This document shows positions 38,176 through 48,972 of a stretch of DNA of 64,000 nt, piece by piece. A model generated the notes under the pieces. It was not told where the DNA came from and searched no databases. It worked only from the letters and a program-made list of their open reading frames with translations. The stretch comes from Halobacteriales archaeon QS_4_62_28 (GTDB lineage: Archaea > Halobacteriota > Halobacteria > Halobacteriales > Haloarculaceae). Every line of letters starts with the position of its first letter. The first letter of the stretch is position 1. The stretch is from the NCBI GenBank assembly GCA_003021685.1, contig PXRO01000004.1:1-64000 (forward strand). Direction: 5' to 3'. The position numbers were made by a program, and so were the translations under genes.

Positions 38176-39771
38176 TCACAGGTCGTCCACCGTCAACCGG
38201 TCGAACCGCCGAACTGCGTACGCGTAGCCACCGACGCCGCCTGCCGCGAGGACGGCGAGATAGACGGCCCACCCCACCGCTGCCCACAGTAGTTGTCCAC
38301 GCTCGACGGTCCACCAGAGGAGGCCGAGACCGGCGGCGACGACGAGCATCGTCCCGAAGAAGTAGCTGAGCATTCCGATAGTCGAGGGGTGGGCACGCTC
38401 GACGTTCATGTACTCGCGGCGCTGGAACTTCGGCGCGACAGCGCCGATACCCAGCGCGGTGCCGGCGGCCCCGGCAAGGACCAGCGGCGTCAGCACTGCC
38501 CGGCCGACGACCCGGAGCAACGAATCGTCCAGCAGGCCCAGCGGAACACTGATCCCGAACGCGACGACGCCGCCGACGAGCAGTCCCGCGATTGCTCGGC
38601 CGCGCAGCAGCCGCTTCGTCGAGGCCGTACTCGTCAGGATCAGTGGCAACTGGTCGCGGTCGTCGCCCATCGGATTCAGGCAGTAGGTCGCGCCCGCGAG
38701 GACGCCCCCGGCGACGATTGCCGCGCCGGGGCCAAGCGTCGTCAGCAAACTCGGTTCGGTAACCAGGCTCCCGACGAACGCTAATCCGCCAAAGAGTACC
38801 ATCGAGAGGTGACTCACGAGCTTCGGATTCCGGCGGGTCCGCAGGAGATAGCGCCAGGCGACACGGGTCGCTGGCGTCATCGCGAGCAGTCGGGCCACCC
38901 CGCGGCTCTCGTCTTGGACATCGTCCGATTGATCGGCCCGGTCGTCGAACAGGAACGCCCCCTCGATACGGAGCGTCGCCGCGAGCCCGACCGGGATCAC
39001 TGCCAGCGCGATTGTGACCACGGCGACACCGAGTGGCTGTGGCGTCGCGCCCAGCGGCGCAGTGACGACACTCGCGTAGGCCTGCAACGGCGATCCGGGA
39101 AGCAGCGCCGACAGTGACGAACTGCCACTCGTACCCACGATCATCGGGATGGCCGCCTGGAAGGCCACGAAGACGCTCCCGGCGACGGCGATCAACGCGA
39201 TTGCTTTCCCCCAGGCTGACAATCGCGAGAGGAGGCCGACGTAGCGAATCGTCGCCCCGATCATCCGGCCGACGACGAGGCCGGACAGCAAGAGCAAGAG
39301 CGTACCGAGCGCGACCACGAGTACCGGCAGCGCAGTCCCGGCACCGACCGCGAGCATCCCCAGCAAAATGATACCGGGGACGACGACAAAGGCCATCGCC
39401 TGCAGCGATTCGCTGGCGAAGCGGCCGATGACGACCGCTCCCGGCGGGATCGAGGTACGGACCAGCGGCCCGATTGCGCCCACCCGGCTCTGGTTGATCG
39501 CCGTCGCACCGCCGAAGTACAGCCCGATGGTGAGTGCACTCGCAAGTACCGTCCCGAAACGGGACAGCGGTGGCTGACCGCTGGCGAGTGCGTTACCGAA
39601 GGACAGCACCTGTCCGAGGAACGTCAGCGGAAACAAGAGACCAAACGAGAGGACCCCGACGACGACCCCGACCAGTTGCCGGCGGTTGCCCGCGATCCGA
39701 CGGGCCTGTGCTCGCAGTTCGGTTCGAGCGAGTACCGCGCCGTCCCGCAGGTCGCTTCGTCGCATCACCAC
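38176..39771 (-). CDS. ABC transporter permease-like membrane protein
   Basis: ~12 hydrophobic segments; 7-bp overlap with the downstream ATPase gene. Confidence 0.8.
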   Translation of the reverse strand: MVMRRSDLRDGAVLARTELRAQARRIAGNRRQLVGVVVGVLSFGLLFPLTFLGQVLSFGNALASGQPPLSRFGTVLASALTIGLYFGGATAINQSRVGAIGPLVRTSIPPGAVVIGRFASESLQAMAFVVVPGIILLGMLAVGAGTALPVLVVALGTLLLLLSGLVVGRMIGATIRYVGLLSRLSAWGKAIALIAVAGSVFVAFQAAIPMIVGTSGSSSLSALLPGSPLQAYASVVTAPLGATPQPLGVAVVTIALAVIPVGLAATLRIEGAFLFDDRADQSDDVQDESRGVARLLAMTPATRVAWRYLLRTRRNPKLVSHLSMVLFGGLAFVGSLVTEPSLLTTLGPGAAIVAGGVLAGATYCLNPMGDDRDQLPLILTSTASTKRLLRGRAIAGLLVGGVVAFGISVPLGLLDDSLLRVVGRAVLTPLVLAGAAGTALGIGAVAPKFQRREYMNVERAHPSTIGMLSYFFGTMLVVAAGLGLLWWTVERGQLLWAAVGWAVYLAVLAAGGVGGYAYAVRRFDRLTVDDL

Positions 39772-40511
39772 GCCTCGCCGCGCTCGCTCGTCAGTGCCAG
39801 GAACGCGTCTTCGAGGTCGGCGTCCCCGTCGGTCTGGTCGACCGAACCGATCAATTCGCCAGGCGCTCCCTCGGCGACGAGACTCCCGTCGTGCAAAACG
39901 CCGACCTGATCGGCGATTTCCTCGACAACGGGGAGGATGTGCGTCGAGAGAAAGACGGTGGTGTCGGCCGCCGCCAGGTCGACGATCAACTCCCGCAGGG
40001 TCTTTGCGGCCCGTGGATCCAGCCCCGAGGTCGGTTCGTCGAGAAAGACGACGGCGGGATCGTGCTGGACGGCCTGGACGAACGCCGTCTTCTGGCCCAT
40101 CCCCTTCGAGTAGCTGTCGACCCGGCGATCCAGGTCCTCCGTGAGATCGAGCCGGTCACACAGCCCCAGCGCACGGTCACGAACCTGCTCGAAGGGGATG
40201 TCGCGCAGGTCGGCCGCAAACCGGAGTTGCTCGCGACCGGTCAATTCCTCGTACAGCGGCGGCTCTTCGGGTAACAGACCGATCCGGTCGACCAGTTGCC
40301 GCCGGTCGTCACTTCGTGTCCCAGCGACCCGGGCCGTCCCGTCGCTGGGTTCGACCAGACCGGTGAGCATCCGCATCGTCGTGGTCTTGCCGGCCCCGTT
40401 CGGCCCGAGAAACCCGTAGACGACACCGGTCGGGACCTGGAGGGCGAGGTCCTCGACTGCCACGGTCGACCCGTAGCGCTTGGTCAACCCGTCGGTCGAG
40501 ATGGCTGCCAT
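39765..40511 (-). CDS. ABC transporter ATP-binding protein
   Basis: GFLGPNGAGKTTTMRMLTGL, SYSKGMGQKTAFVQAV, VVFLDEPTSGLDPRA. Confidence 0.95.
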   Translation of the reverse strand: MAAISTDGLTKRYGSTVAVEDLALQVPTGVVYGFLGPNGAGKTTTMRMLTGLVEPSDGTARVAGTRSDDRRQLVDRIGLLPEEPPLYEELTGREQLRFAADLRDIPFEQVRDRALGLCDRLDLTEDLDRRVDSYSKGMGQKTAFVQAVQHDPAVVFLDEPTSGLDPRAAKTLRELIVDLAAADTTVFLSTHILPVVEEIADQVGVLHDGSLVAEGAPGELIGSVDQTDGDADLEDAFLALTSERGEAW

Positions 40512-40689
40512 TATCGGTGTCGTTGGGTCTCCGGGAGGAAGGTCTTCGGGTTCTGTGTCGCCGACTGGCGCGATATCGCTCACCGGATCTATCGAAAACT
40601 CCTCAGCCTGCTCACTTGACGCCGCACCCACCGCATCCAACAACTCCTTCCGAAACGCTACACCGTACCGTGCATCCACTAACGTACCT

Positions 40690-40926
40690 GCCACGTGCTC
40701 TATTGCGGAGGAGTCGGGACACTACACCGTCGTCGAACCAATCATCGAAGAAGGGCAGTCCGACCGGTATCGACACGCCGTCCAGTGGCTGCGATACGCC
40801 GGGAAGGCGGCACGGGCTGCCGGTGAACTCGATGCGTGGCGAGGCTACGTCGAAACGCTTCGGGACGAGCATTACCGCAAGTACACGCTTCGACCGATGC
40901 TAGAGGGCCTTCTCGACGAATTCTGA
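40690..40926 (+). pseudogene. C-terminal gene remnant
   Basis: SIAEESGHYTVVEPIIEEGQSDRYRHAVQWLRYAGKAARAAGELDAWRGYVETLRDEHYRKYTLRPMLEGLLDEF*: coding-like tail without a plausible 5' part. Confidence 0.5.
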
Positions 40927-40993
40927 ATCAGTCGATTTCAGCCGAACTGACGGCGGTAATTATACCGTGCCGGATATTAGATCACGTTCACCG

Positions 40994-42377
40994 ATGCCGG
41001 AGACACCAAACATCGTCATCGTACATACTGACGACACCGGTCCTTACGGACACGACATCGAGACACCGGATCTACAGCGACTCGCCGACGATGGTGTCCT
41101 CTTTCGGAACGCACATTGTGCAGGGCCGACCTGTTCTCCGAGTCGCGGTGCACTTCTCACAGGCTCGAGTCCACACTCGAACGGGCTGATCGGATTGGCC
41201 CACCGCGGGTTCGCGATGGACGACTACGGTCGTCATCTCTCGAACTCCCTCACTGAGCGAGGATTCGAGACCGTTCTCGCCGGTCAGCAACACGAGGTCG
41301 CGGAGGACACGGTTGAGGGGGACGCCGTCAAGGAGGTGTTGGGATATGATCGTGTGCTCGAAAGTGACGAGTCTGCTGTCGGCGAACTGCCAATCGATCA
41401 TAACCATACCCGCAGTGACCTCGCGATCACGGAGGCTGCAGCCGACTACATTCGTGAGACTGGCAATGAAGATACAGCCAAACCGTTCTTCCTCTCGGTC
41501 GGGCTCGACGACACCCATCAACCGATGCCGCTCGATCAGGACCTGGTCGATCCGGACTACGTGGCCCCGCCCGAACCGTTGCCGGACGCCCCTCCGATAC
41601 GCGAGGAGATGGCCGCCTATCACGTCGCCGCACAGTACGTTGACGAACGTGTCGGCAGAGTAATCGACGCCCTCGAAGGAACCGACCAGCTCGAAGATAC
41701 CGTATTGCTGTTTACGACTGACCACGGTATTCCCTTCCCGCTGATGAAGTGTAACCTCTCCGACGGGGGAACCGGTGTCTCGGTCATCACTCGTTTTCCC
41801 GAGAGCACATCTCTTCCGCGGGGCGTCGCCAAGGACGCGCTCGTATCTCACATCGACCTCTACCCTACCTTTTGCGATCTCCTCGATTTCGACGTTCCCG
41901 AGTGGGCAGAGGGCAACTCGCTCCTTCCGTTACTCCGCGGTGAGGTCGAATCCATCCGCGAAGCGTTATTCAGCGAGGTCACCTACCATGCGGCATACGA
42001 GCCAAAGCGGTCCATCCGGACAGATCGACCGGTACGTCCGACGTTTCGACGAGGACTACGACCAATACGTGGCGCCGAACACGGATAACGGCCCGACGAA
42101 GCAATTTTTCATCGACATCGGGTTCTACGAGCGTCGCCCACCACAGGAGGAACTCTACGACCTATCTCTCGATCCAAACGAGCGGAATAATCTCGTGGAT
42201 GAGTCGAGATACGAGGACATTCGAATGGATCTTCGGGAGCGCCTCGATGAATGGATGAAGCGCACTGGCGATCCACTGCTTGCGGGTCCTGTGTCGAAGC
42301 CTGAAGGGGCAGTTATCGACCGGCAAGATGCAATTCATTCTGGCGTCGCAGCGCTTGAGGCGTCGAACGCTCGGTGA
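40994..42377 (+). pseudogene. sulfatase-family protein, frameshifted near 42025
   Basis: MPETPNIVIVHTDDTGPYGHDIETPDLQRLADDGVLFRNAHCAGPTCSPSRGALLTG...YEPKRSIRTDR (frame 1) continuing in another frame as RYVRRFDEDYDQYV...EELYDLSLDPNERNNLVDE. Confidence 0.8.
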
Positions 42378-42476
42378 GAGAGCGATAGCCGGTCGAGCCA
42401 CGGGATCGGTCCGTACTGGGGGCGAGCCCGCTTCCTACCCGCAAGCGCTAACTCTATCGACTCGCATGCACCACTC

Positions 42477-43694
42477 GTGCTCGGATCGACAGCAGATCTC
42501 CTCCGTCTCTGTGCCATTCCCGTCTTCGGGTGGGCCGCCTACCGCGACATCAAGACTCGCCGTGTCCCCAATCGGGTCTGGCTCCCGCTGGCCGTGCTGG
42601 CGCTTGCCGTGCTGGTCTGGGACGGTTATCACGCCTACGTGGGCAACGACCGCCTCTTCTTTTTGCAGGTCGCACTCAGCGTCGGCTTCATCGTCCCGCT
42701 GGCGACCGCGTTCTGGTATATGGGCAGTTTCGGCGGGGCCGACGCCAAGGCGTTCTACGTCGTTGCCCTGCTCTTTCCGGCAGCCCCGGTCTACTACCTG
42801 CCGACGGTCGCGCTCCCGTTGCGCCTCGACACCGTCACCGTCCTCTCGTTGACGATTCTCTCGAACACCGTCGTCGTCGGAGCGCTGTACCCCCTTGGCG
42901 TCGCTCTCTCGAACCTGCTCCGTGGCCGGTTCGGTCTCCCGATGCTCATCGGCCGACCAATCGGTTGGCAGTCAATCGAAGAGGAGTACGGGATGTTGCT
43001 GGAAACGCCCGACGGCTTCACGCGCCGCGGCGTCGACCTCGATGCCCTCCGGATGTACCTGCGCTGGCGTGGCTGTACGCTCGCCGAGTTACGTGACGAC
43101 CCCGACTGGTTCCGAAACCCGGAGAGCCTGCCCGACGACCCTGGCGACGTTGGCGATGGGAACGTCGTGGTCGATGGGGGGGACGAAGGGCGAGCGGAGC
43201 GAGGCCCTCGGAACGGCGAACGGGGAGCAGAGCGACCCGTGAGCAACGAGGGCGAACATAGTGAGCCCTCGGACAGGGCGAACGGGGAGGAACGACCCGT
43301 GAGCAACGAGGGCGAACACAGTGAGCCCTCGGACAGGGCGAACGGGGAGGAACGACCCGTGAGCAACGAGAGCCCGACCGAAGGGAGGGGTCTCGAAAAT
43401 GCGAGCGGTGAAACCGCGAGCAAAGAGGGCGGCCAGCGAGACCCGCCCGCAGACGCGGGTGAGACTGACGATCCGTGGGGGACAGCGGCGTTCCTCGACG
43501 ACATCGAGGGTGGGGCCTACGGGACGACGCCCGAGGGATTGCGCGAGGGTCTCGACATACTCGTTGTCGAAGACGAGGTCTGGATCTCGCCGGGGATTCC
43601 CTTCATCGTCCCGATGTTCGTCGGGCTCGTCATCTCGCTCGCCTACGGCGACGTGCTGGTCGCCCTGCTCTCGCTGTTCGGGATCGGGGGATAG
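42477..43694 (+). CDS. A24-family prepilin peptidase-like protein (GTG start)
   Basis: [37 protein letters not shown]...[23 protein letters not shown]. Confidence 0.85.
   Translation: MLGSTADLLRLCAIPVFGWAAYRDIKTRRVPNRVWLPLAVLALAVLVWDGYHAYVGNDRLFFLQVALSVGFIVPLATAFWYMGSFGGADAKAFYVVALLFPAAPVYYLPTVALPLRLDTVTVLSLTILSNTVVVGALYPLGVALSNLLRGRFGLPMLIGRPIGWQSIEEEYGMLLETPDGFTRRGVDLDALRMYLRWRGCTLAELRDDPDWFRNPESLPDDPGDVGDGNVVVDGGDEGRAERGPRNGERGAERPVSNEGEHSEPSDRANGEERPVSNEGEHSEPSDRANGEERPVSNESPTEGRGLENASGETASKEGGQRDPPADAGETDDPWGTAAFLDDIEGGAYGTTPEGLREGLDILVVEDEVWISPGIPFIVPMFVGLVISLAYGDVLVALLSLFGIGG
43211..43371 (+). repeat. 60-bp in-frame tandem repeat (two full plus partial copies) inside the prepilin peptidase gene
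   Basis: CGACCCGTGAGCAACGAGGGCGAACAyAGTGAGCCCTCGGACAGGGCGAACGGGGAGGAA, exact 60-bp period; encodes [20 protein letters not shown] repeats. Confidence 0.9.
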
Positions 43695-43752
43695 GGCCCG
43701 CTCGACCATCCCTAGCAGAAGACCTATCCGGCGCACACGCATTCGCTCGTCT

Positions 43753-44118
43753 ATGAGCGACGTGGATCTGGCATTCGACGAGCAAGACCTGTTGCCGGCG
43801 GTCGCACAGGACGCCGATACCGGCGAGGTCGTGATGCTCGCGTACGTCTCCGAGGCGGCCCTCCAGCAGTCCCGTGAGACGGGCTATGCCCACTACTACT
43901 CGCGTAGTCGCGACGAACTCTGGAAGAAGGGCGCGACGAGTGGTCACACCCAGACAATCGAGGAGATTCGGGTCGACTGCGACGGTGATGCGATTCTCTA
44001 CCTGGTCGAGCAATCGGGCGGTGCCTGTCACACCGGCTACGAGTCGTGTTTCCACCGAACTGTCGACGGCGAGGTCGTCGGAGAACGGGTGTTCGATCCC
44101 GATGCCGTCTACGAGTGA
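43753..44118 (+). CDS. hisI: phosphoribosyl-AMP cyclohydrolase
   Basis: [69 protein letters not shown]. Confidence 0.95.
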   Translation: MSDVDLAFDEQDLLPAVAQDADTGEVVMLAYVSEAALQQSRETGYAHYYSRSRDELWKKGATSGHTQTIEEIRVDCDGDAILYLVEQSGGACHTGYESCFHRTVDGEVVGERVFDPDAVYE

Positions 44119-44125
44119 GCGACAG

Positions 44126-45247
44126 ATGGCGGGCGACGCCGATCCCGTCATGCGACTGGAGCGTGCCGACGCCGACCGGCAGGACGCCCGTAAGCGTGTC
44201 GAGGCCGTCGGCGAACCGGCATTACGGGACCTCAGGACGGCCTGTTCGGAGTTGCGGGCGTTGTTGGCCGAATACGAGAACAGGGCGACCGGTGACGGCG
44301 ATTTCGCCGCGTTCATCGAGTTCCAGGACCGGATCGCACACTTCACCGAGAGCCTCGACGAGGACCTGCCCGAGCGAGTGATTTTCGAGGAGATCGACGA
44401 CCGACTGCAACAGCGCCGCCTGACTGAAGGCGACTTCGCCGCGGTCCGCGAGCGGATCGACGACGCCGAGACGACAGCCACGCCGTTGCAGGAGTGGGAG
44501 GACGCCAGCGAGCGCTACAAAACAGCGCGACTGGCCGCCGAGGAGCGGTTAGGGGCGGTCGCGGATCGGATCGACGACTGCGAGCGACTGGTCGAACTCG
44601 GCCGGGCGGATCTGGACGCGCCGACTGAACGACTCCGTGGGCCAGTCGAGGACTACGACGAGGCCGTCACCGACGCGTTCCGGGCGTTCCGGTCCGACGC
44701 ACCAGCCCGCGAGGTGCTGGATTTCGTCGCGAGGACGGACCTGTACCCGCTGGTTCCCTTCGAGTCGCCGCCTGCAGACCTCGTCGAGTACGTCCACGAG
44801 CACGAGGCCGGCACCGAGTCGATCACTCGACTGCTCGAATACGCCGACTACTCTCGGTCGAAACTCGATCACTACGTCGATGACGCCGCCGCGCTCAGGC
44901 GCACGGTTGCGACCAACCGGACGTACCTGGAACGGCTCGACGGCGAGCCACTGACTGTCGGATGGCCGCCGCCTGCCGCCGAAACGCTCCGCTGGCGGTG
45001 CGACGAGCGTATCTCCGTGGTCGACCGGTTCGCATCAGATGTCGTGGCGGACCTGCGGGCGGTTCGGGACCTGACCTGGCGCGACGACTACGACCGACTG
45101 CGCCGGAGTGCAGTGGCTCGCGAGCAGTTGACCGACGAGGAACGGAAGCGGCTCAAGACGGGCGCGGTCGAACAGGAACTCGCTGAACTGCGCGACGAGC
45201 GCGAACAGATCGAGGCTGCGCTGTCGACGTATCCATTGCTGTCGTAA
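44126..45247 (+). CDS. coiled-coil-rich haloarchaeal protein
   Basis: Long charged helical ORF MAGDADPVMRLERADADRQDARKRVEAVGEPALRDLRTACSELRALL... Confidence 0.75.
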   Translation: MAGDADPVMRLERADADRQDARKRVEAVGEPALRDLRTACSELRALLAEYENRATGDGDFAAFIEFQDRIAHFTESLDEDLPERVIFEEIDDRLQQRRLTEGDFAAVRERIDDAETTATPLQEWEDASERYKTARLAAEERLGAVADRIDDCERLVELGRADLDAPTERLRGPVEDYDEAVTDAFRAFRSDAPAREVLDFVARTDLYPLVPFESPPADLVEYVHEHEAGTESITRLLEYADYSRSKLDHYVDDAAALRRTVATNRTYLERLDGEPLTVGWPPPAAETLRWRCDERISVVDRFASDVVADLRAVRDLTWRDDYDRLRRSAVAREQLTDEERKRLKTGAVEQELAELRDEREQIEAALSTYPLLS

Positions 45248-45256
45248 CCGGTAGGA

Positions 45257-46621
45257 TCAGGCCTGTTCGCGTGCTCGTTCGACGGCATCACAGAAGACGT
45301 CGGCCAGTTCCTGGGCACGCTCCCTGGTTCGTGCTTCGGCGTAGATTCGGATGACCGGTTCCGTCCCCGACGGGCGAGCGAGGACCCAGCCGTCGCCGTA
45401 GTCCAGCCGCCAGCCGTCGGTCGTGTTGAGGTCGGCGACGGCCTCTTTGGCCGTCTCCTCGATGGCTCCGAGCATCGCCGACCGCTCGTTCTCGTCGTCG
45501 CACCCGACGGATTCCCGGACGTTGACGTAGTCGTCGAAGCGAGCGGCGATCTCGCTGGCCGGCTCCTCGGTCACGAGTTCGAGGAACTTCGCCGCCGTGT
45601 AGGCCCCATCGCGGGCGATTCGGTAGTCCGGGAAGATGATCCCACCGTTGCCCTCACCGGCCACACCGACGTGTTCGCCCTCGGCCTGGAGTTGCTTGAT
45701 CCGGGTGATGAGATAGGTCGATCCGATCCGTGTCAGGGTCAGGTCGGCGTCGGCTGTCTCGACTACGTCGACGAGCCGCTGGGAGGCGTTGACTGCGGAG
45801 ACGACACTGTCGCCAGCCGCGACGGCCGCCTCGACCAGTGCGGCCAGCGCAGCGTCCCCGTTGACCATTGTCCCGGTCTCGTCGACGAACACCGCACGGT
45901 CGGCATCGCCGTCGTGGGCGATACCCAGGTCGGCATCTGTCGACCGGACGTATTCTTTCAAGTCGTCGAGGTTGGGCTCGACCGGTTCGGGATCGCGGCC
46001 GGGGAAGTGGCTGTCTGGCTGTGCGTTGACTGTCTGCACCGTACAGCCCAGTTCCCGGAAAAACTCGGGACCAGTGTGACAGCCGGCACCGTGGCCGGGG
46101 TCCACGACGACGGTGATATCGGCCCCGGCGATGGTGTCGCGGTCGACGGCCGCGAGGACGCCTTCGATGTAGTCGCGGTCGGCCCCCTCGATGTTCTTGG
46201 CCTGTCCGACCGATTCCCAGCCAACTGGTTCGAACCGGCCTGACGCGAGTCGCTTCTCGATACTGTCGAGGGTATCCCGGGGCAACTCGATGCCGTCGGC
46301 TCCGACGAGCTTGATACCGTTGTAGGCTGGCGGGTTGTGCGAGGCGGTGACCATCACGCCAGGAATGCCCTCGCGGGCACAGTAGGACTGTAATGCCGGC
46401 GTCGGCACCGCTCCGAGTTGCTCGACGGTACACCCGACACTCGCGAGACCGCTCGTGACCGCGCTGGCGAGCATCTGGCCGGTTGTTCGCGTATCGCGTG
46501 CGAGCGCGACCCGTTCGTGTTTCAGCACCGACCCGGCCGCCTGCGCGATCTGCAACACATCGACCGGCGTCAGCTCGTCGTTTGCAACACCTCTGACGCC
46601 GCTGGACCCGAACACGTGCAT
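45257..46621 (-). CDS. glmM: phosphoglucosamine mutase / phosphohexomutase family
   Basis: MHVFGSSGVRGVANDELTPVDVLQIAQAAGSVL...VMVTASHNPPAYNGIKLVGADG...HDGDADRAVFVDETG. Confidence 0.92.
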   Translation of the reverse strand: MHVFGSSGVRGVANDELTPVDVLQIAQAAGSVLKHERVALARDTRTTGQMLASAVTSGLASVGCTVEQLGAVPTPALQSYCAREGIPGVMVTASHNPPAYNGIKLVGADGIELPRDTLDSIEKRLASGRFEPVGWESVGQAKNIEGADRDYIEGVLAAVDRDTIAGADITVVVDPGHGAGCHTGPEFFRELGCTVQTVNAQPDSHFPGRDPEPVEPNLDDLKEYVRSTDADLGIAHDGDADRAVFVDETGTMVNGDAALAALVEAAVAAGDSVVSAVNASQRLVDVVETADADLTLTRIGSTYLITRIKQLQAEGEHVGVAGEGNGGIIFPDYRIARDGAYTAAKFLELVTEEPASEIAARFDDYVNVRESVGCDDENERSAMLGAIEETAKEAVADLNTTDGWRLDYGDGWVLARPSGTEPVIRIYAEARTRERAQELADVFCDAVERAREQA

Positions 46622-46739
46622 TCGATGAAGTGTCGTGTGCCGACCGGCTTATCACTACCGCCTCCGTGGTCGGCCACTGATACTGTCGGCTGTCGTCGTT
46701 ATCAACGCCTTTTAGCTCTCACGTATCAGACTGGAGGGT

Positions 46740-47306
46740 ATGGCAAACGACGCACTCATCTCCGCGTTGCGGGACGCAGACGCCGTCAAATACGGCGAGT
46801 TCGAACTCTCACACGGCGGGACGAGCAGCTACTACGTCGACAAGTACGTCTTCGAGACGAACCCTCGCTGTCTCGAACTGATCGGCGAGGCCTTCGCACA
46901 GCGTCTGGCCGAGGCCGACTGGTACGAAGCGGGGACCACACTCGCCGGCGTTGCACTGGGTGCCGTCCCCCTCGTCGCCGTGACGAGTATCGAGACGGGA
47001 ACGCCCTACGTCATCGCCCGGAAGCAACAGAAGGAGTACGGCACCGCCAACCTCATCGAGGGCGAACTCAGCGGCGGCGAGGAAGTCGTCATCCTCGAAG
47101 ACATCGCGACGACCGGCCAGAGTGCCGTCGATGCTGCCGAGGCACTGCGTGAGGCCGGTGGAACAGTCTCACACGTCTTCGTGGTCGTCGACCGCGAGGA
47201 GGGCGCTCGCGAGAACCTCGCCGAACACGGCCTCGAACTCGACTCGCTGGTGACGGCTTCCGAGTTGCTGGCCGACGCCCCCGAACACAGCGACGCCGGC
47301 GCGTAG
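46740..47306 (+). CDS. pyrE: orotate phosphoribosyltransferase
   Basis: [44 protein letters not shown]...[28 protein letters not shown]. Confidence 0.95.
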   Translation: MANDALISALRDADAVKYGEFELSHGGTSSYYVDKYVFETNPRCLELIGEAFAQRLAEADWYEAGTTLAGVALGAVPLVAVTSIETGTPYVIARKQQKEYGTANLIEGELSGGEEVVILEDIATTGQSAVDAAEALREAGGTVSHVFVVVDREEGARENLAEHGLELDSLVTASELLADAPEHSDAGA

Positions 47307-47374
47307 CCAGCGCAGGGGGTGCGACCCTCTTCGGCCCGGAGTAACTACGGCAACCGGTGTGTCCGTCCCGTGCA

Positions 47375-47456
47375 TATACCGGTGGACGTAACGTTTGATA
47401 CTTCTCAGCCGTCACAGTCCCGGCTGAATATATCATTGCTTACGTCCACCGGTATA
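47375..47456. repeat. Palindromic intergenic element family B, copy B3 (82 bp, opposite orientation to B1/B2)
   Basis: TATACCGGTGGACGTAACGTTTGATACTTCTCAGCCGTCACAGTCCCGGCTGAATATATCATTGCTTACGTCCACCGGTATA. Confidence 0.92.
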
Positions 47457-47498
47457 CGACCGTGGCCCTGATATAGGCCGAGACGGTATGCATGACTG

Positions 47499-47756
47499 AT
47501 GTCAAACCTCGAACTGTACGAATTAGAAGGCTGCCCGTACTGCGCGAAAGTGATCTCGAAACTCGACGAGCTCGGTCTCGACTACGAGTCTCACATGGTT
47601 GCGCGCTCCCACAGCGAGCGGACAGAAGTGAAAGACATCTCGGGCCAGACAGGCGTGCCAGTGCTCGTCGATGAGAAACACGGCATCGATGGGATGCCCG
47701 AATCCGACGACATCATCGAGTACCTCGAAGAAACCTACGGTACCACTGCGACTTAG
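47499..47756 (+). CDS. glutaredoxin-like / GST N-terminal domain protein
   Basis: [34 protein letters not shown]...[31 protein letters not shown]. Confidence 0.9.
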   Translation: MSNLELYELEGCPYCAKVISKLDELGLDYESHMVARSHSERTEVKDISGQTGVPVLVDEKHGIDGMPESDDIIEYLEETYGTTAT

Positions 47757-48721
47757 GCGACCTCTTCGGGGTCCTCGCCCCGGTCCATGATCAGGTCACG
47801 GAGTTCGTCGGCGTCGTTGATCGCCTCCATTTCGCTTTTTTCGATGATGGCAGTGCCGTCGACGGATTCCCGTTTGCGTTCGTCGACGACGTATATCGAT
47901 CTGGTACGCGTGACCTCGCCCACGGAGGACATGATTCGGGCACGCTTTTTGGCGGTTCTGGTGAACTCCGAGTGACCAGTCAACACCTGCTGGCGCTCCT
48001 GTTCGTTCTCCGAGACCGTCTTGAACGGGGCGCGGTCCGTCGGGTGGACCTCGAAGCCGATCCGGGTGAAGACGGTGACGATGGGTTCGTCTGCCGGGTC
48101 GACCTCGGGTTTCTCGGGCGCGTCGCCGTCGTCCTGGATCTCCTCGGCACCATCGAGGACGCTGACCGGCGACGTGAGCGGTTCCTCGAACAACTCCTCT
48201 AGCTCTGTGGCCACGTCTACGGAGGCGTCCATGCCGTCCTCGTACTTCGAGACAGTCCGGCGGGAGACGCCCAGTTCCTTGGCGAGGCGACCCAGCGACC
48301 AGTCGCGCTCTTCGCGTGCGTCTTCGAGCACTTCGCTGTCGATGTTGACGTACAGGCCACCCGGCGCGGCGTAAATAAGTGGCGGGACCGCTTCGATAAA
48401 CAGGTCCATCGCGGCGTCGGGCGACAGGACGGGCACGCCATGCCTGAAATAGACGACGCCGGGCTTGAGGTCCTCGTCCCGCGTTCGCAACCCGATTACG
48501 ATCGGTGTCGCGTTCAGGTACGTCCCCAGACGCCGCATTTCGGCACCGGTGGCGGCATCGAACGCATCGATGTTGCCCAGAATCTTCACGAGCAGTACGT
48601 CTTTCCCACGGCGAGCGGCGATGTCGAAGCTCTTCGGCCGGATCGCACACCGGTCGCTGACCAGAAAGCCGGCGTCTTCGAGCATCGCAGTAACGTTTTC
48701 GACCAGCGCCGACCGTGACAT
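47753..48721 (-). CDS. archaeal HTH-type transcriptional regulator
   Basis: [54 protein letters not shown]...[22 protein letters not shown]. Confidence 0.85.
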   Translation of the reverse strand: MSRSALVENVTAMLEDAGFLVSDRCAIRPKSFDIAARRGKDVLLVKILGNIDAFDAATGAEMRRLGTYLNATPIVIGLRTRDEDLKPGVVYFRHGVPVLSPDAAMDLFIEAVPPLIYAAPGGLYVNIDSEVLEDAREERDWSLGRLAKELGVSRRTVSKYEDGMDASVDVATELEELFEEPLTSPVSVLDGAEEIQDDGDAPEKPEVDPADEPIVTVFTRIGFEVHPTDRAPFKTVSENEQERQQVLTGHSEFTRTAKKRARIMSSVGEVTRTRSIYVVDERKRESVDGTAIIEKSEMEAINDADELRDLIMDRGEDPEEVA

Positions 48722-48872
48722 AGTTGTACGCCTCTCTACAATAAAGAAGTAATTCACTGCATATATGCGTTGTGCCGGGATAGGGAGTCTGTATCCTTCG
48801 TTCTCGTTTCTTCACCAACACGTTTATTAATAGCCCCGCACTCGCCGGCCAGTCGAAAGGTCGAAACCGGTT

Positions 48873-48953
48873 ATATGGTTTATTGTAGTCGCTTACCGGT
48901 GAGCGTCGCCACGGGGTAGATGATCACCGATAAGTCGCTACAATAATCCGTAT
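48873..48953. repeat. Palindromic intergenic element family D, copy D2 (81 bp, inverted relative to D1)
   Basis: ATATGGTTTATTGTAGTCGCTTACCGGTGAGCGTCGCCACGGGGTAGATGATCACCGATAAGTCGCTACAATAATCCGTAT; matches the reverse complement of D1 including the loop. Confidence 0.92.
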
Positions 48954-48972
48954 CAGTGGCGTACCAGCACTC

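Noticed and set aside
43211-43371. 60-bp tandem repeat considered as a CRISPR array
   Set aside because: Direct head-to-tail repeats with no unique spacers, in frame within a coding sequence, and no cas genes nearby.
46677-46691. ACTGATACTGTCGGC upstream of pyrE as a further family A copy
   Set aside because: Only one short half-site; no interior or right terminal repeat.
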